Part shown: positions 16,507-24,424 of the stretch, piece after piece | Numbering within the stretch: the first letter of the stretch is position 1 | Layout of the letters: the number at the start of each line of letters is the position of its first letter | Assembly (NCBI GenBank): GCA_029256485.1 | Contig: JAQSXU010000026.1 | Span: forward strand, 1 to 37,634 | Length of the DNA: 37,634 nucleotides | Source of the DNA: Clostridiaceae bacterium | GTDB taxonomy: Bacteria > Bacillota_A > Clostridia > Clostridiales > Clostridiaceae | Direction: 5' to 3' | The notes under the pieces: generated by a model | Databases searched by the model: none | What the model was told of the DNA's origin: nothing | The model's input: the letters and a program-made list of their open reading frames with translations, nothing else | Position numbers and translations under genes: made by a program

Positions 16507-16527
16507 GCGACACCTTATGAGTATCGC
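16507..16527 (-). other. Hairpin upstream of the HNH gene
   Basis: Minus-strand RNA would form GCGAUAC / GUGUCGC (7 bp with one G-U pair, 7-nt loop) followed by UUUCUGU. It could be a weak terminator, a leader structure, or part of the packaging site. The 313-bp gap 16421-16733 otherwise holds the terminator at 16565-16595 and no gene I can support. Confidence 0.4.
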
Positions 16528-16564
16528 AATCAGAGTCACTTTGTACGCATGGTACATGTGTTAA

Positions 16565-16595
16565 ATAAAAAAGACACCCTTTTATTGAGTGTCTC
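16565..16595 (-). terminator. Intrinsic terminator after the late regulator gene
   Basis: Stem AGACAC / GTGTCT (longer with the flanking pairs), followed on the minus strand by TTTTTTATT. It lies about 140 bp beyond the ArpU-like gene and separates the early operon from the HNH/terminase transcript. Late transcription would then start within, or read through, this gap. Confidence 0.75.
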
Positions 16596-16733
16596 TCGGA
16601 GCTCTTGTCTGAGAAAAGTGCTATCCTTGCTCTGACGTACGACATATGATTCAATTTTCAGAATTTTCGATAATACAATTATAATCCTTTAATATTGATT
16701 TGTCCATAGCACCAAAATTGCGCGGAAATTGCA

Positions 16734-17306
16734 TTATGAAAATAATTCATTAACTACATCATCACTGAATAAGTATATTTTCAATACATTAATTAGTCTG
16801 TTTTTATTCCTTGAAATGGTTGAAGTTTCAACATTAAAATATTCCGCAATGTCTTCACCTTTTTTCTTTTCAAAGTACTTTAATTTTATAATTTCAAAGT
16901 ACTGATCATCTTGCAATTTTTCTAAACTATTATCAATTACAGAAATTAAATTTTTTGTAATTGTAATTGAATTTTCCAACTGTTCAACTTTGTCATCTAT
17001 TTTCTCACCTTCATCCTTGGAACTAAATGATCCACCAGAACTGAATGAAGTTATGCTTTTACTTTTTTCTTTGGTGCCATATGATTTTACTTCTTTAATT
17101 TGCTTACGCTTTTCCTTTATAGCGTCTTTGAAACTATTATAATTATATAAAAGAATTTCAGTCTTTTGAAATGCTGATTGTTTAGTATCTTTCAATAATC
17201 CTTTTTTTTGAAATTCCAATACTACTTTTTCAGCTGCAGCCTGTGCTGTTAATTCAATTATCTTAGCGTTATCGTTAGTATTTGTATTCATTTTAGCTTT
17301 CGCCAT
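16734..17306 (-). CDS. ArpU-type late transcription regulator
   Basis: 190 aa. A Gln/Lys-rich N-terminus and a Ser/Gly linker (SFSSGGSFSSKD) lead to a C-terminal sigma-region-4-like helix-turn-helix: KLQDDQYFEIIKLKYFEKKK then GEDIAEYFNVETSTISRNKN. This layout is that of the ArpU/RinA-like regulators that sit at the end of the early operon and switch on late (packaging to lysis) genes. The last early gene before the terminator at 16565-16595, it is in the expected place. ATG with GGGGTGAGAAG. Confidence 0.82.
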   Translation of the reverse strand: MAKAKMNTNTNDNAKIIELTAQAAAEKVVLEFQKKGLLKDTKQSAFQKTEILLYNYNSFKDAIKEKRKQIKEVKSYGTKEKSKSITSFSSGGSFSSKDEGEKIDDKVEQLENSITITKNLISVIDNSLEKLQDDQYFEIIKLKYFEKKKGEDIAEYFNVETSTISRNKNRLINVLKIYLFSDDVVNELFS

Positions 17307-17319
17307 CTTCTCACCCCTG

Positions 17320-17514
17320 TTATGTAATATCCATGTTTAATTTATTTAAATCAAATCCCATGCCTTGGAGCTTATTACAAATGTCGTTGCAATCCATAAT
17401 GATGTTATTCAACTCCTGTTCTGCCTTGGCATTGACCTTGTTGTTTTTAAAATATTGATTTGCTTTTCTTATTCGATTTATGTTTAAGTTGAATTTTTTA
17501 ATTAATTCGTCCAT
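17320..17514 (-). CDS. Small helical protein, unknown
   Basis: 64 aa from ATG 17514 (MDELIKKFNLNINRI), which has ACAGGAGG just upstream. A longer frame to a TTG at 17586 lacks a ribosome site and would run through the GGTTACA repeats, so it is not preferred. The protein is alpha-helical with ANQYFKNNKVNAKAEQELNN and two Cys in IMDCNDICNKL. No family recognised. Lies 13 nt before the ArpU-like gene, and its ribosome site overlaps the repeat array. Confidence 0.65.
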   Translation of the reverse strand: MDELIKKFNLNINRIRKANQYFKNNKVNAKAEQELNNIIMDCNDICNKLQGMGFDLNKLNMDIT

Positions 17515-17523
17515 AAAACCTCC

Positions 17524-17852
17524 TGTAACCTTTTTGCAATACCCTTGTAACCTGTCAAAGTTATGCGTTAACACTTGATATTCCAACGTCTATTTGACTT
17601 TTTGATTTTGTAACCTCAAAAAAAATTTACACACCCTATGTTAGGAAGAATGTCTCACATGTAAGTAGGTATACTTATTAATGAGGTTACAAAGGTTACA
17701 AGTATATATAATATAATAATAATTTATAATTTATATTTATATATATATAGTAATACCAACGCATTCAGCGCCCAACACTCAAAAATATTTTTGTAACTTT
17801 TTTTCCTAAAAACAGGTTACAAGCAGGTTACATCTCTCAAAATTAGGTTACA
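17524..17852. repeat. GGTTACA iteron-like array, candidate replication origin
   Basis: Eight exact copies of GGTTACA. Reverse-oriented: 17524-17530, 17546-17552 and 17609-17615. Forward: 17685-17691, 17694-17700, 17815-17821, 17826-17832 and 17846-17852. A one-mismatch reverse copy lies at 17792-17798. They flank an AT-only block (17701-17749). Repeats at 9-11 bp steps beside an AT-rich melting zone, directly downstream of a primase-helicase gene, are the classic layout of an iteron origin such as that bound by P4 alpha. No gene is seen in 17587-17847. Confidence 0.65.
17701..17749. other. AT-rich block inside the repeat array
   Basis: About 49 bases almost free of G and C (apart from the G at its left edge), dominated by TA steps (TATATAATATAATAATAA and similar), between the left and right GGTTACA groups. 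Consistent with a DNA-unwinding element. It would be the opening site if the array is the origin. Confidence 0.55.
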
Positions 17853-20478
17853 TCTTAAAAGGTATCTGCTCATAATCCTCTTCGCTGATTGGCTCGAACG
17901 TGCAAATATTATCGAGTCCCAAATTATCTAATAAATCTAAATTCAATTTAAAACTTTTTTTAACAGCTCCATTTATTCTCACAGGCATCGTTTTATCAGT
18001 CATTAAATATTTACTGCCTTTTAGCTGCTTAATGAAGTCATTTTTTTCAAGTACATTTTCTTCCCGGTTGAAATCCCTCAAATATTTTTTAATTATTGGA
18101 TACATATAAGGGATGTAAATATAAACAACTCCGCTTTCTTTATCCACTCTTATGCCATCTTTGACATTTACATGAGTAGAAATCATTTCATCTATTATTT
18201 CAAACATTTTTTCAATCTGAGTTTTTGTTTCTGCATTGTTTTGAAGCACATTTTCACAGATATTACTTTTTATGAATTCAACACCTTCCTTGAAATCTAA
18301 TTCAATACCGTAATACTTAAAAGCAATTCTAACAATATTAAGGCCTTGAACTGTGTTAGCGAATGTAGTAAATATTCTATCTTTGAAATCAACAAGATTA
18401 TCACATTTTTTTCTAAAATCTAAAAATTTACTTTCATCAGTATCTAATGCAATTTTTACAAGTAATTTTCCAAATTTATTTAATATTTCTTTATTTTTTA
18501 TTAAATTATTGATATGCTGCAAGCTCTCTTCGTTCCTTGTAGCCTTTGATGCATATATAATATTAGAACGCTCTATTAAAGCGGTTTCATCCTGCCAAAA
18601 GCCTTCCTCACCTATAACAACTAATGGTCGTACTGGCGTGATCTTGGTTGTCTGTAAATTTTTATTACCTCTAACGCTGCTATTACCATCATAAATATTT
18701 CTGAATAAATTACTTAATTCTTGATTTTTCTTAAGCATAAATGTTGATGGCTTATATTCATCAGCAAAAAATGGAGTAGTAGTATTAGTAGAAGTCTCCT
18801 TTAAAAATCCAAAATTAGTAACATCCCTTGCATTACTTTTTACGTTGTAATTCATTAAAGGCATTATTACCTTTTCTGCTATAGTCGATTTACCTGCTCC
18901 AGCTTCACCAAATATAGCAAGATGATTAAGCTTAATATCTAATGCTTTATATTTTCCATTCAGTAGCATAGCTCCAACATGTCCTAAAGTTGTATAAGTA
19001 ATTTCTTTTTTATTGAAATTAATTAAGCTTTCATATATTTTTTTAACCTCTTCTTTGGTAGGAAGTTCAACATATTGAAACGCTTCAAAATTATCATAGT
19101 CATAATACATTTTAGATTTGTCATATACAAAATCACCGTCAAAACTACCTTCAGATGTTACGAATAACCATTTACCATTTATATTTCTAATACCACCAAC
19201 ATCATATGCGGTCGTCGTATCACGCTTTTTGTATTTAAAGCACCATTCCTTCAGGTCAATCAATATGTCAATAGTTCCACGGAATACAAGGTCCGAGGAA
19301 TTAAGGAAATCTCTAAACTTACGAACATCATTAAAAACAAGTATGCTGCCACGCCTTTTGAGAGTCTTCTTGTCATGCGTCCTGATAATCATTTCAAAAT
19401 ACTCTTCTTCTGTGTCAACTCTGTTAATTATATTGATGCCATCAATTGTGAAATTGGTTAATTGCTTTTTATCATATGCATTGCCTTCTTTGCATTTATA
19501 TATACCATAGCCCAAATCTTTGTATTCCTGAAGATTCCAAAAATTTTTGACATCTAAGCAGCTTTCGAACACATATTCAGTAAATTCTTTTATTGTATGA
19601 CCAGCATTGAGCCAATCAGTTACATCAGCTTTATCATTTTGAACCTTAGAGAGCTCTGGAAGATATTCAACAATGTACATTTTTTGGACTTCATCAAATA
19701 AAAACTCTCTAACTTTTTCAACATGATTTCGTCCTGGTCCATCAAAGTCACTACAAATAACAAGCTTTGCTCCTCTTAACTGACTTTTATAATCATCAAA
19801 CATGGAGCCAGCACCAGTGGCAAAACTCGTTGCCACCAGTCCGTTAAAAATTAAAGTATCAGCGTCTTTTTCACCTTCTACTAAATATACATATTTATTA
19901 CTTCTAATGGCATTCTGAACGCCTGCTGCATTATAAATATATTGCTTTGGCAATTGGTCCACTGTTTCCACAGATGCAGAAATTATTTTATTTTCTCTAA
20001 TAACTCTTTGTACAAATTTCTTTTTCTTTTTATCTGCAGCTGGATTAACAAGCTTGTACTTTATTTTAACAGAAACAAGGGTACCTCTTTCATCACTGTA
20101 AAAATAAGCATTATCAAAAGCATAATCATTATCCACGATCCAGCTTTCACCGTCTTTTGTGACATTTCCAACATTACCTTCTCTAATATATTTCATAAGA
20201 TTTTCTTTGCTAAAATAAGTCTCGCTTTTCTCTACAAAGTCCATCTTATTTAAACCAATATCTGAAAGTAAAGTATTTAACCCGTAACTGCTTCCACATG
20301 TTCGACAACCTGCAACTATACCACCGTCACTTTTGTGAGCAATATAGGCTGATGCAGTCTTGTCTTGATGGTGAGTACATTTAAAACTATAGTTTTCCTT
20401 GTCTTTTGTATTAAAATTTTTCTTTTTATCTTGTAATTGTGGCAAAATTGCATCAAACATTTTGTCGTAATCAAACAA
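17848..20478 (-). CDS. Phage primase-helicase (zinc finger, TOPRIM, P-loop)
   Basis: 876 aa with TTG start (LFDYDKMFDA) 9 nt after AGAAGG. Domains: CHC2-like zinc finger with C34, H36/H37, C58 and C61; TOPRIM with E201 in VEGEKDAD and D244-x-D246 in SDFDGPG; C-terminal helicase ATPase with Walker A GEAGAGKST (524-532) and Walker B FFADE (570-574). It would unwind the fork and make primers. The C-terminal 300 residues are less recognisable and may bind DNA. The gene ends inside the GGTTACA array, suggesting it may be the initiator that binds there, like phage P4 alpha; that is inference. Confidence 0.9.
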   Translation of the reverse strand: MFDYDKMFDAILPQLQDKKKNFNTKDKENYSFKCTHHQDKTASAYIAHKSDGGIVAGCRTCGSSYGLNTLLSDIGLNKMDFVEKSETYFSKENLMKYIREGNVGNVTKDGESWIVDNDYAFDNAYFYSDERGTLVSVKIKYKLVNPAADKKKKKFVQRVIRENKIISASVETVDQLPKQYIYNAAGVQNAIRSNKYVYLVEGEKDADTLIFNGLVATSFATGAGSMFDDYKSQLRGAKLVICSDFDGPGRNHVEKVREFLFDEVQKMYIVEYLPELSKVQNDKADVTDWLNAGHTIKEFTEYVFESCLDVKNFWNLQEYKDLGYGIYKCKEGNAYDKKQLTNFTIDGINIINRVDTEEEYFEMIIRTHDKKTLKRRGSILVFNDVRKFRDFLNSSDLVFRGTIDILIDLKEWCFKYKKRDTTTAYDVGGIRNINGKWLFVTSEGSFDGDFVYDKSKMYYDYDNFEAFQYVELPTKEEVKKIYESLINFNKKEITYTTLGHVGAMLLNGKYKALDIKLNHLAIFGEAGAGKSTIAEKVIMPLMNYNVKSNARDVTNFGFLKETSTNTTTPFFADEYKPSTFMLKKNQELSNLFRNIYDGNSSVRGNKNLQTTKITPVRPLVVIGEEGFWQDETALIERSNIIYASKATRNEESLQHINNLIKNKEILNKFGKLLVKIALDTDESKFLDFRKKCDNLVDFKDRIFTTFANTVQGLNIVRIAFKYYGIELDFKEGVEFIKSNICENVLQNNAETKTQIEKMFEIIDEMISTHVNVKDGIRVDKESGVVYIYIPYMYPIIKKYLRDFNREENVLEKNDFIKQLKGSKYLMTDKTMPVRINGAVKKSFKLNLDLLDNLGLDNICTFEPISEEDYEQIPFKM

Positions 20479-20480
20479 TG

Positions 20481-21035
20481 TTACTCACCTTCTTCCAGGT
20501 CTCCCTTGTAATTCAATATTACTTCTCTTAAATGGTAATTAAATAATGCATATATAAACATTCCTGCATAATATTTAGTAACGAAATTAACATCTATTTT
20601 ATATCTTGCTATGTAAGCATTTAAGGTTGCTAAAAAACTTGTTGGATTATATTCAGTTCTATAATTTCCACTTTGAATATCCTCCCAGCTGCCGTCTTCA
20701 ACCATTAAATAGAATTTTGCACCCTGCTTCCTGATGAGCTCCTTTTCAAATCTTTCACGGTCTTTGGTCAAATTCCCGGAAAGCTCTGTCAATGATCCTT
20801 TACGCTCAACTACTATTTCATTGTCAAAAAATAAAGGTTTAATTATTCCAAGCTCTGGCATCGGAGGAAGCATAAAACTGTAATCACCGAAATCAAGCTT
20901 TTTACTTTTAAAATTCACTTTTTTCTTATTAAAAAATTCTAATATATGTCTGTTTTCCTGCTCTCGTGTGTCGATTAAGACTGTTAGATTATTTAGAATT
21001 TCCTTTGTTTCTTTATCCGTGTAATGGTAGCGCAT
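20481..21035 (-). CDS. ERCC4-type nuclease
   Basis: 184 aa. The XPF/ERCC4 nuclease core is visible: VLIDTREQENRHI, LDFGDYSFMLP, the catalytic VVERKGSLTELSGNL and KDRERFEKELIR, then FYLMVEDGSW. It lacks the helicase and (HhH)2 parts of XPF, as in other phage versions, and so is a stand-alone structure-specific endonuclease, likely for resolving replication or recombination intermediates. It is coupled to the primase-helicase gene (2 nt between stop and start). ATG with TTGGAGGTTTAA. Confidence 0.9.
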   Translation of the reverse strand: MRYHYTDKETKEILNNLTVLIDTREQENRHILEFFNKKKVNFKSKKLDFGDYSFMLPPMPELGIIKPLFFDNEIVVERKGSLTELSGNLTKDRERFEKELIRKQGAKFYLMVEDGSWEDIQSGNYRTEYNPTSFLATLNAYIARYKIDVNFVTKYYAGMFIYALFNYHLREVILNYKGDLEEGE

Positions 21036-21323
21036 TTAAACCTCCAATTTACTAAGCTTTTGACCACAGTCAGAACAATAATCAAAGAATATGTCTATTC
21101 CCTCACCATTATTAATTCCAACCATACCACTACATGAAGGGCATTTGACTTCTATTTGTTCAAGCATATGATCATACTCACCTACAACTGGCTTCTTAGT
21201 AACCTGCTTTTCAAGTGCTGATATTGCTAAATCAAATTCTTTATAATCCGTCGGAGAAAAATAATCTCTTTCAAGTAAAACTCTTTTCATTTTTAATTGT
21301 TCTATTGCTTCAATCTCGTTCAT
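21036..21323 (-). CDS. Zinc-ribbon protein, unknown function
   Basis: 95 aa. The N-terminal helix EAIEQLKMKRVLLERDYFS and KEFDLAISALEKQ are followed by a C-terminal zinc ribbon: CPSC and, 20 residues later, CSDCGQKL. This N-helix plus ribbon arrangement is common in small Firmicute phage proteins of the replication region. Possibly a protein-protein or DNA-binding adaptor. It starts one base into the previous stop (TAATG) and is joined tightly to the ERCC4 gene. Confidence 0.7.
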   Translation of the reverse strand: MNEIEAIEQLKMKRVLLERDYFSPTDYKEFDLAISALEKQVTKKPVVGEYDHMLEQIEVKCPSCSGMVGINNGEGIDIFFDYCSDCGQKLSKLEV

Positions 21324-21553
21324 TACTCATACCTCCTGCCTGTTTGTTTATCGATTAAAGTTATTCGTCCTTCCAGTTTGAAATCAATAATATCAAGAAA
21401 TCTATTTATAATATGCATAGCATCATCAATATCATGTTGGCGGTTCCTGGCTTTCAATTTACCGTCACGTGTTACTTTAGCTATTGCAGCAAAAGCTGTA
21501 GGATCACTACAGCCACTACCATTCTTACCTATATTGTTATTGTCAGCTTTCAT
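21323..21553 (-). CDS. Conserved-looking small phage protein
   Basis: 76 aa from ATG 21553 (MKADNNNIGKNG); AGGAGG lies 6 nt upstream, whereas an ATG eight codons earlier has no such site. It contains GCSDPTAFAAIAKVTRD and FKLEGRITLIDKQTGRRYE, a pattern I associate with replication-region proteins of Firmicute phages that have no assigned function. It overlaps the upstream 56-aa gene by 11 nt and the downstream zinc-ribbon gene by 1 nt. Confidence 0.7.
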   Translation of the reverse strand: MKADNNNIGKNGSGCSDPTAFAAIAKVTRDGKLKARNRQHDIDDAMHIINRFLDIIDFKLEGRITLIDKQTGRRYE

Positions 21554-21713
21554 TTGAGCCCTCCTCAAAATATTCAACGTAATGATTATAAGTTTTTCCT
21601 GTTGTCTTTTCTTTTCTAAGCCTTACAGTGTATCCAGCTTTTATTAATAACGTCGATATTTCTAAACGTTCTGATTCGTTAAGTTTATTTAGCTTTAATA
21701 TGAATTTATCCAT
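21543..21713 (-). CDS. Small protein, 56 aa, unknown
   Basis: Reads MDKFILKLNKLNESERLEIS and then TLLIKAGYTVRLRKEKTTGK. ATG 21713 follows AGAGGTAAAC; stop TGA at 21543-21545. It fills the gap between two accepted genes and overlaps the next by 11 nt. Two short helices followed by a basic beta-like segment; no family recognised. The ribosome site, operon packing and codon use support a real gene. Confidence 0.65.
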   Translation of the reverse strand: MDKFILKLNKLNESERLEISTLLIKAGYTVRLRKEKTTGKTYNHYVEYFEEGSNES

Positions 21714-21715
21714 GT

Positions 21716-21883
21716 TTACCTCTTCTTCCCTTTTGGCTGCTTAATATTATAAGTTGCACTTTTCCCTAACCCAACTATTAGCACTTTACTTTTATTAGGC
21801 TTTACTTCAGGTACTTTGAACTCTTGAACATAATGTGTATCCATATAATTACTGTGAATTTTTCTAAATAATTTACTAAACAT
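21716..21883 (-). CDS. Small basic protein, 55 aa, unknown
   Basis: Starts MFSKLFRKIHSNYMDTHYVQ and ends with the basic tail NIKQPKGKKR. ATG 21883 follows TTTTAGGAGGCACT, an excellent site; stop TAA at 21716-21718, two bases before the next start. Contains VLIVGLGKSATYN, which superficially resembles a nucleotide-binding loop but is too short to trust. No family recognised. Confidence 0.65.
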   Translation of the reverse strand: MFSKLFRKIHSNYMDTHYVQEFKVPEVKPNKSKVLIVGLGKSATYNIKQPKGKKR

Positions 21884-21891
21884 AGTGCCTC

Positions 21892-22639
21892 CTAAAATTC
21901 GTATAAATCAAAATTAACTTCTAAGCCTTTATCAGCTATATAAACAGGCTTTTTCATCCACTTACCTATTTCATCCTTGAACTGCTCAGCATTGCTATTT
22001 GCATTGCTCAAATGTAGAAGCACTATATCTCTAACTTCATTAAATTCATTCGCTGTAAAGAAGTCTTTTACATGTTCCAACTCAAAATGAGAATGCATGA
22101 TCCTGTCCTTCAACTTCTCTAATTGATTATTAGCTTTTAGGATTTCTTTTGAATAATTACACTCAACCATTACATGATGTATGTCAAATCCATTGAAGTT
22201 ATAAGGAATGTAATATGTATCAGTTGCAAATAATATAGTTCCGCATTCTGCATGTGTAATTAGAAATCCTAATGGCTCTAAAGCGTCATGTTTTACTCCA
22301 AATGGAATAACTTCAAAGTTTCCAATTTTCGTTTTGACCATTTCCTTTAATATGTTTGTATTAGAAACCATTCTTTCAGGCGCACCCGAAATAGCTTTTT
22401 TTGTGCCCTTTGAAGCATAAATGTGAACACCTAACATCATTAAATTAAATGCTTCTTTTGAGTGGTCAAAGATGTTCATGAGTTATCAAACAACCCACTA
22501 CATTCCTCATGTTGAAATTTAAAGCTTTTTTTATTTCCTTAATATTAATACCACACTCTATTATTAAAGTTTCCCCTTCGGAGGATTGGAGCAGGTAGCT
22601 ATTGCCACCGCTCCCTGAAGCAAGACACTTCATAATCAT
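21892..22639 (-). CDS. MBL-fold hydrolase, broken or recoded by +1 frameshift at CTT-TGA-C
   Basis: The full protein (248 aa) needs a +1 shift. From ATG 22639 (directly after the recT stop) 57 codons read MIMKCLASGSGGNSYLLQSS through CLITHEHL and meet TGA at 22466-22468. Skipping one T gives GAC-CAC-TCA, continuing DHSKEAFNLMMLG to the stop at 21892. The joined product restores the metallo-beta-lactamase motif HxHxDH (THEHLDHSK), with later ligands in FATDT and HSHFE. The 248-aa length fits phage MBL proteins of recombination modules. The site is CTT TGA C, as in the RF2 (prfB) programmed frameshift, but without a strong upstream Shine-Dalgarno. An ATG at 22479 in the downstream frame could restart translation but would lose the HxH pair. 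Confidence 0.8.
22465..22471 (-). promoter_or_regulatory. CTT-TGA-C motif, candidate +1 recoding site
   Basis: The seven bases CTTTGAC, with CTT in the zero frame and TGA as the stop, equal the core of the bacterial RF2 recoding site. Slippage of the CUU tRNA to UUU places GAC next and continues the MBL reading frame. Whether it works here or is simply a 1-nt insertion is undecided. Confidence 0.5.
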
Positions 22640-23374
22640 TTAAAAGTCTGGCTCCTCGTCTGGATCAATGACCTCTGCATCTTGAAACTCTTCTACTGGA
22701 GGCTTATCGTTTTTAATTATCAAAGGCTTTTTATTTGCTTCTTGCTTAATTTCTTCCTTAACCTTATCTTCAACCGGTACAGCTTGCTCAAATGTCATTT
22801 CTTCTTCAACATACATGCCTCCAAGGTTAGCCGGGAATGCCTCTCTCAAAGCTTGTACCATTGCAGTTTTTCTAATCATTGTTTTAGGCATGTCCTTCCA
22901 AAGAGCTTTACCTTTGTTGTATTCCTCGATATTTACTTTTGCTATTATAGGATTTTTTCGGTCCAGTCTGTAGACTTCACACCAACCTCCTAAAAGTACG
23001 TCACCTTGAATTGTAAAGCTTCCCTCAACTTCAATAACTTCATTATCTCTATTTATAATAAGACCTGCTCTATAACCATCAAATTGTTCATGGTTTTCAG
23101 CTCTTTTCATAAATGCATCCTTACCAGTTATAAGTTGAGCAGGTTGATCGCCAAATTTAACAAGATATGCTTCATTTAGAAATGGATTTAATTTCTGATA
23201 TTTACAAAGGTTCATAAATAAAACTGCTTCTTGACCTGTAATAGCACCATTTCCTCTTGTAAGATAATTTTTTACAACCGTCGGAGTTAATGTTAATTCC
23301 TCACCGTTCACCTGATACGTATATGCCATTTCTTGTTTAGCGTTAATTACCTCATTTTTATTTTGTGCTGCCAT
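22640..23374 (-). CDS. RecT/Bet-family single-strand annealing protein
   Basis: 244 aa. The pattern YLTRGNGAITGQEAVLFMNL, then KLNPFLNEAYLVKFGD, ITGKDAFMKRAENHEQFDGY and MIRKTAMVQALREAFPANLG identifies the phage RecT (Bet type) family. It anneals complementary strands during phage recombination and repair. An acidic C-terminal tail (DAEVIDPDEEPDF) is typical and may contact single-strand-binding protein. Its neighbours, an MBL-fold hydrolase downstream and an SbcC-like ATPase upstream, form a recombination module. ATG with AAAAAGGAGGAAATACA. Confidence 0.92.
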   Translation of the reverse strand: MAAQNKNEVINAKQEMAYTYQVNGEELTLTPTVVKNYLTRGNGAITGQEAVLFMNLCKYQKLNPFLNEAYLVKFGDQPAQLITGKDAFMKRAENHEQFDGYRAGLIINRDNEVIEVEGSFTIQGDVLLGGWCEVYRLDRKNPIIAKVNIEEYNKGKALWKDMPKTMIRKTAMVQALREAFPANLGGMYVEEEMTFEQAVPVEDKVKEEIKQEANKKPLIIKNDKPPVEEFQDAEVIDPDEEPDF

Positions 23375-23389
23375 TGTATTTCCTCCTTT

Positions 23390-23932
23390 TTATTTTTCGA
23401 TATTTTCTATTAGTAACGGTTTTGTTGTAAAAGTCATTCTTTCACTACTGTATAAATACAATCCAGTCCATTCTTGATATACTCCATCAGGCGTAAACCA
23501 GAATATCCCTTCAGGTCTTGTTCCCCAAGTACCATCTAAATCAGGAGCTTCAGTTACATATGTTTCAGATGGATAATCGTCAATTTTTCCTAATGTCAAT
23601 TGTTCCATTGGTGTTATATAATTATTTAAACTACTTGCTTTTCCTAATACTTGAACCTCTTTAATAAGTTGTCCATTGTCAGATAATAAGTATAGATAAC
23701 CAATCCTATCCGGCTGATTAATAAATTCTACTCTACGCTTAATATTTTCTCTTTCCAACGATTTCGTTATTGTAGGTAATTTGTCATTTCCTATTAAAGT
23801 TGCAACAGATTTTTCATTTGCTATCGTTGCTTTTTCTACTGAATTCTTCTCTCTTACCGGAACATCTACTGAACATCCAACCAATCCTAAAATCATTACT
23901 AAACTTAAAATTACTATTAATATTTTTTTCAT
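23390..23932 (-). CDS. Lipoprotein, unknown function
   Basis: 180 aa from ATG 23932 (MKKILIVILSLVMILGLVGC), favoured because GGAG lies 6 nt upstream; an ATG immediately before is possible. A Lys-start, long hydrophobic stretch and LVGC lipobox predict a lipid-anchored protein outside the membrane. The mature part has YLYLLSDNGQLIKEVQVLGK, APDLDGTWGTRPEGIFWFTP and YQEWTGLYLYS. No domain named with confidence. Unusual in an early operon between RecT and an ATPase; it is followed upstream by another single-TM protein, and the two may work together, for instance at the cell surface. Confidence 0.75.
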   Translation of the reverse strand: MKKILIVILSLVMILGLVGCSVDVPVREKNSVEKATIANEKSVATLIGNDKLPTITKSLERENIKRRVEFINQPDRIGYLYLLSDNGQLIKEVQVLGKASSLNNYITPMEQLTLGKIDDYPSETYVTEAPDLDGTWGTRPEGIFWFTPDGVYQEWTGLYLYSSERMTFTTKPLLIENIEK

Positions 23933-23950
23933 CATTCTCTCCTTTGATTT

Positions 23951-24421
23951 TTAGTGTGTTAAATCCATTCCTGCGTAAAAAGCTCTCGTAATATTACTTG
24001 GTAAATTATCTTTAAATATTGCTCTGTTTTCCATACTTGCACGAGCGTTATAATCTTCCATTGCTTTATTTGTAAGCTTTTGAAGTGCATATAAGCTATT
24101 CCTTAAACTGCCTTCTTCGTCTTTATCTTGCCTGTCCCATGTAGTCCTATCAGTTGGTAACATTGAAACATACAAATCATACTCTTCTTGCGATATCTGT
24201 TCATTCTTTACGCATTGTCTTATATAAGCCTCCTGTTCTTTAAACCACTCATAATTAGCAATTGCATTTTCACCTGTCATTGTCTTATCTACAACTTCAT
24301 ATGCAGTATCAACGCTTTGTTGTACAGTATTAACTGGAAACCATATCATTTTAATCGCAAGTCCTCCAAAGAGCAGAAATGCTGTAATTAGAATTACATA
24401 AAAAGTAGTTTTTAAATTCAT
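23951..24421 (-). CDS. Single-pass membrane protein, unknown function
   Basis: 156 aa. One N-terminal membrane segment (about 7-29: TFYVILITAFLLFGGLAIKM) is followed by an extracytoplasmic, charged helical region: SVDTAYEVVDKTMTGENAIA, NYEWFKEQEAYIRQC and NRAIFKDNLPSNITRAFYAG. It precedes the lipoprotein gene in the same transcript (15 nt apart). No enzyme motif visible. Candidate surface or exclusion function by location of the product only. ATG with GGAGGAAATATAAATA. Confidence 0.7.
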   Translation of the reverse strand: MNLKTTFYVILITAFLLFGGLAIKMIWFPVNTVQQSVDTAYEVVDKTMTGENAIANYEWFKEQEAYIRQCVKNEQISQEEYDLYVSMLPTDRTTWDRQDKDEEGSLRNSLYALQKLTNKAMEDYNARASMENRAIFKDNLPSNITRAFYAGMDLTH

Positions 24422-24424
24422 TAT

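Noticed and set aside
16431..16733. Possible tRNA or small gene in the gap before the HNH gene
   Set aside because: No cloverleaf or T-loop signature; only a 20-codon frame without support. Two hairpins explain the visible structure.
17515..17586. N-terminal extension of the 64-aa gene to a TTG
   Set aside because: No ribosome site before the TTG and it would translate the repeat array; ATG 17514 has AGGAGG.
19118..19510. Plus-strand frame of 130 codons opposite the primase-helicase
   Set aside because: Antisense to a well-supported gene; Ser/Leu-rich composition typical of shadows.
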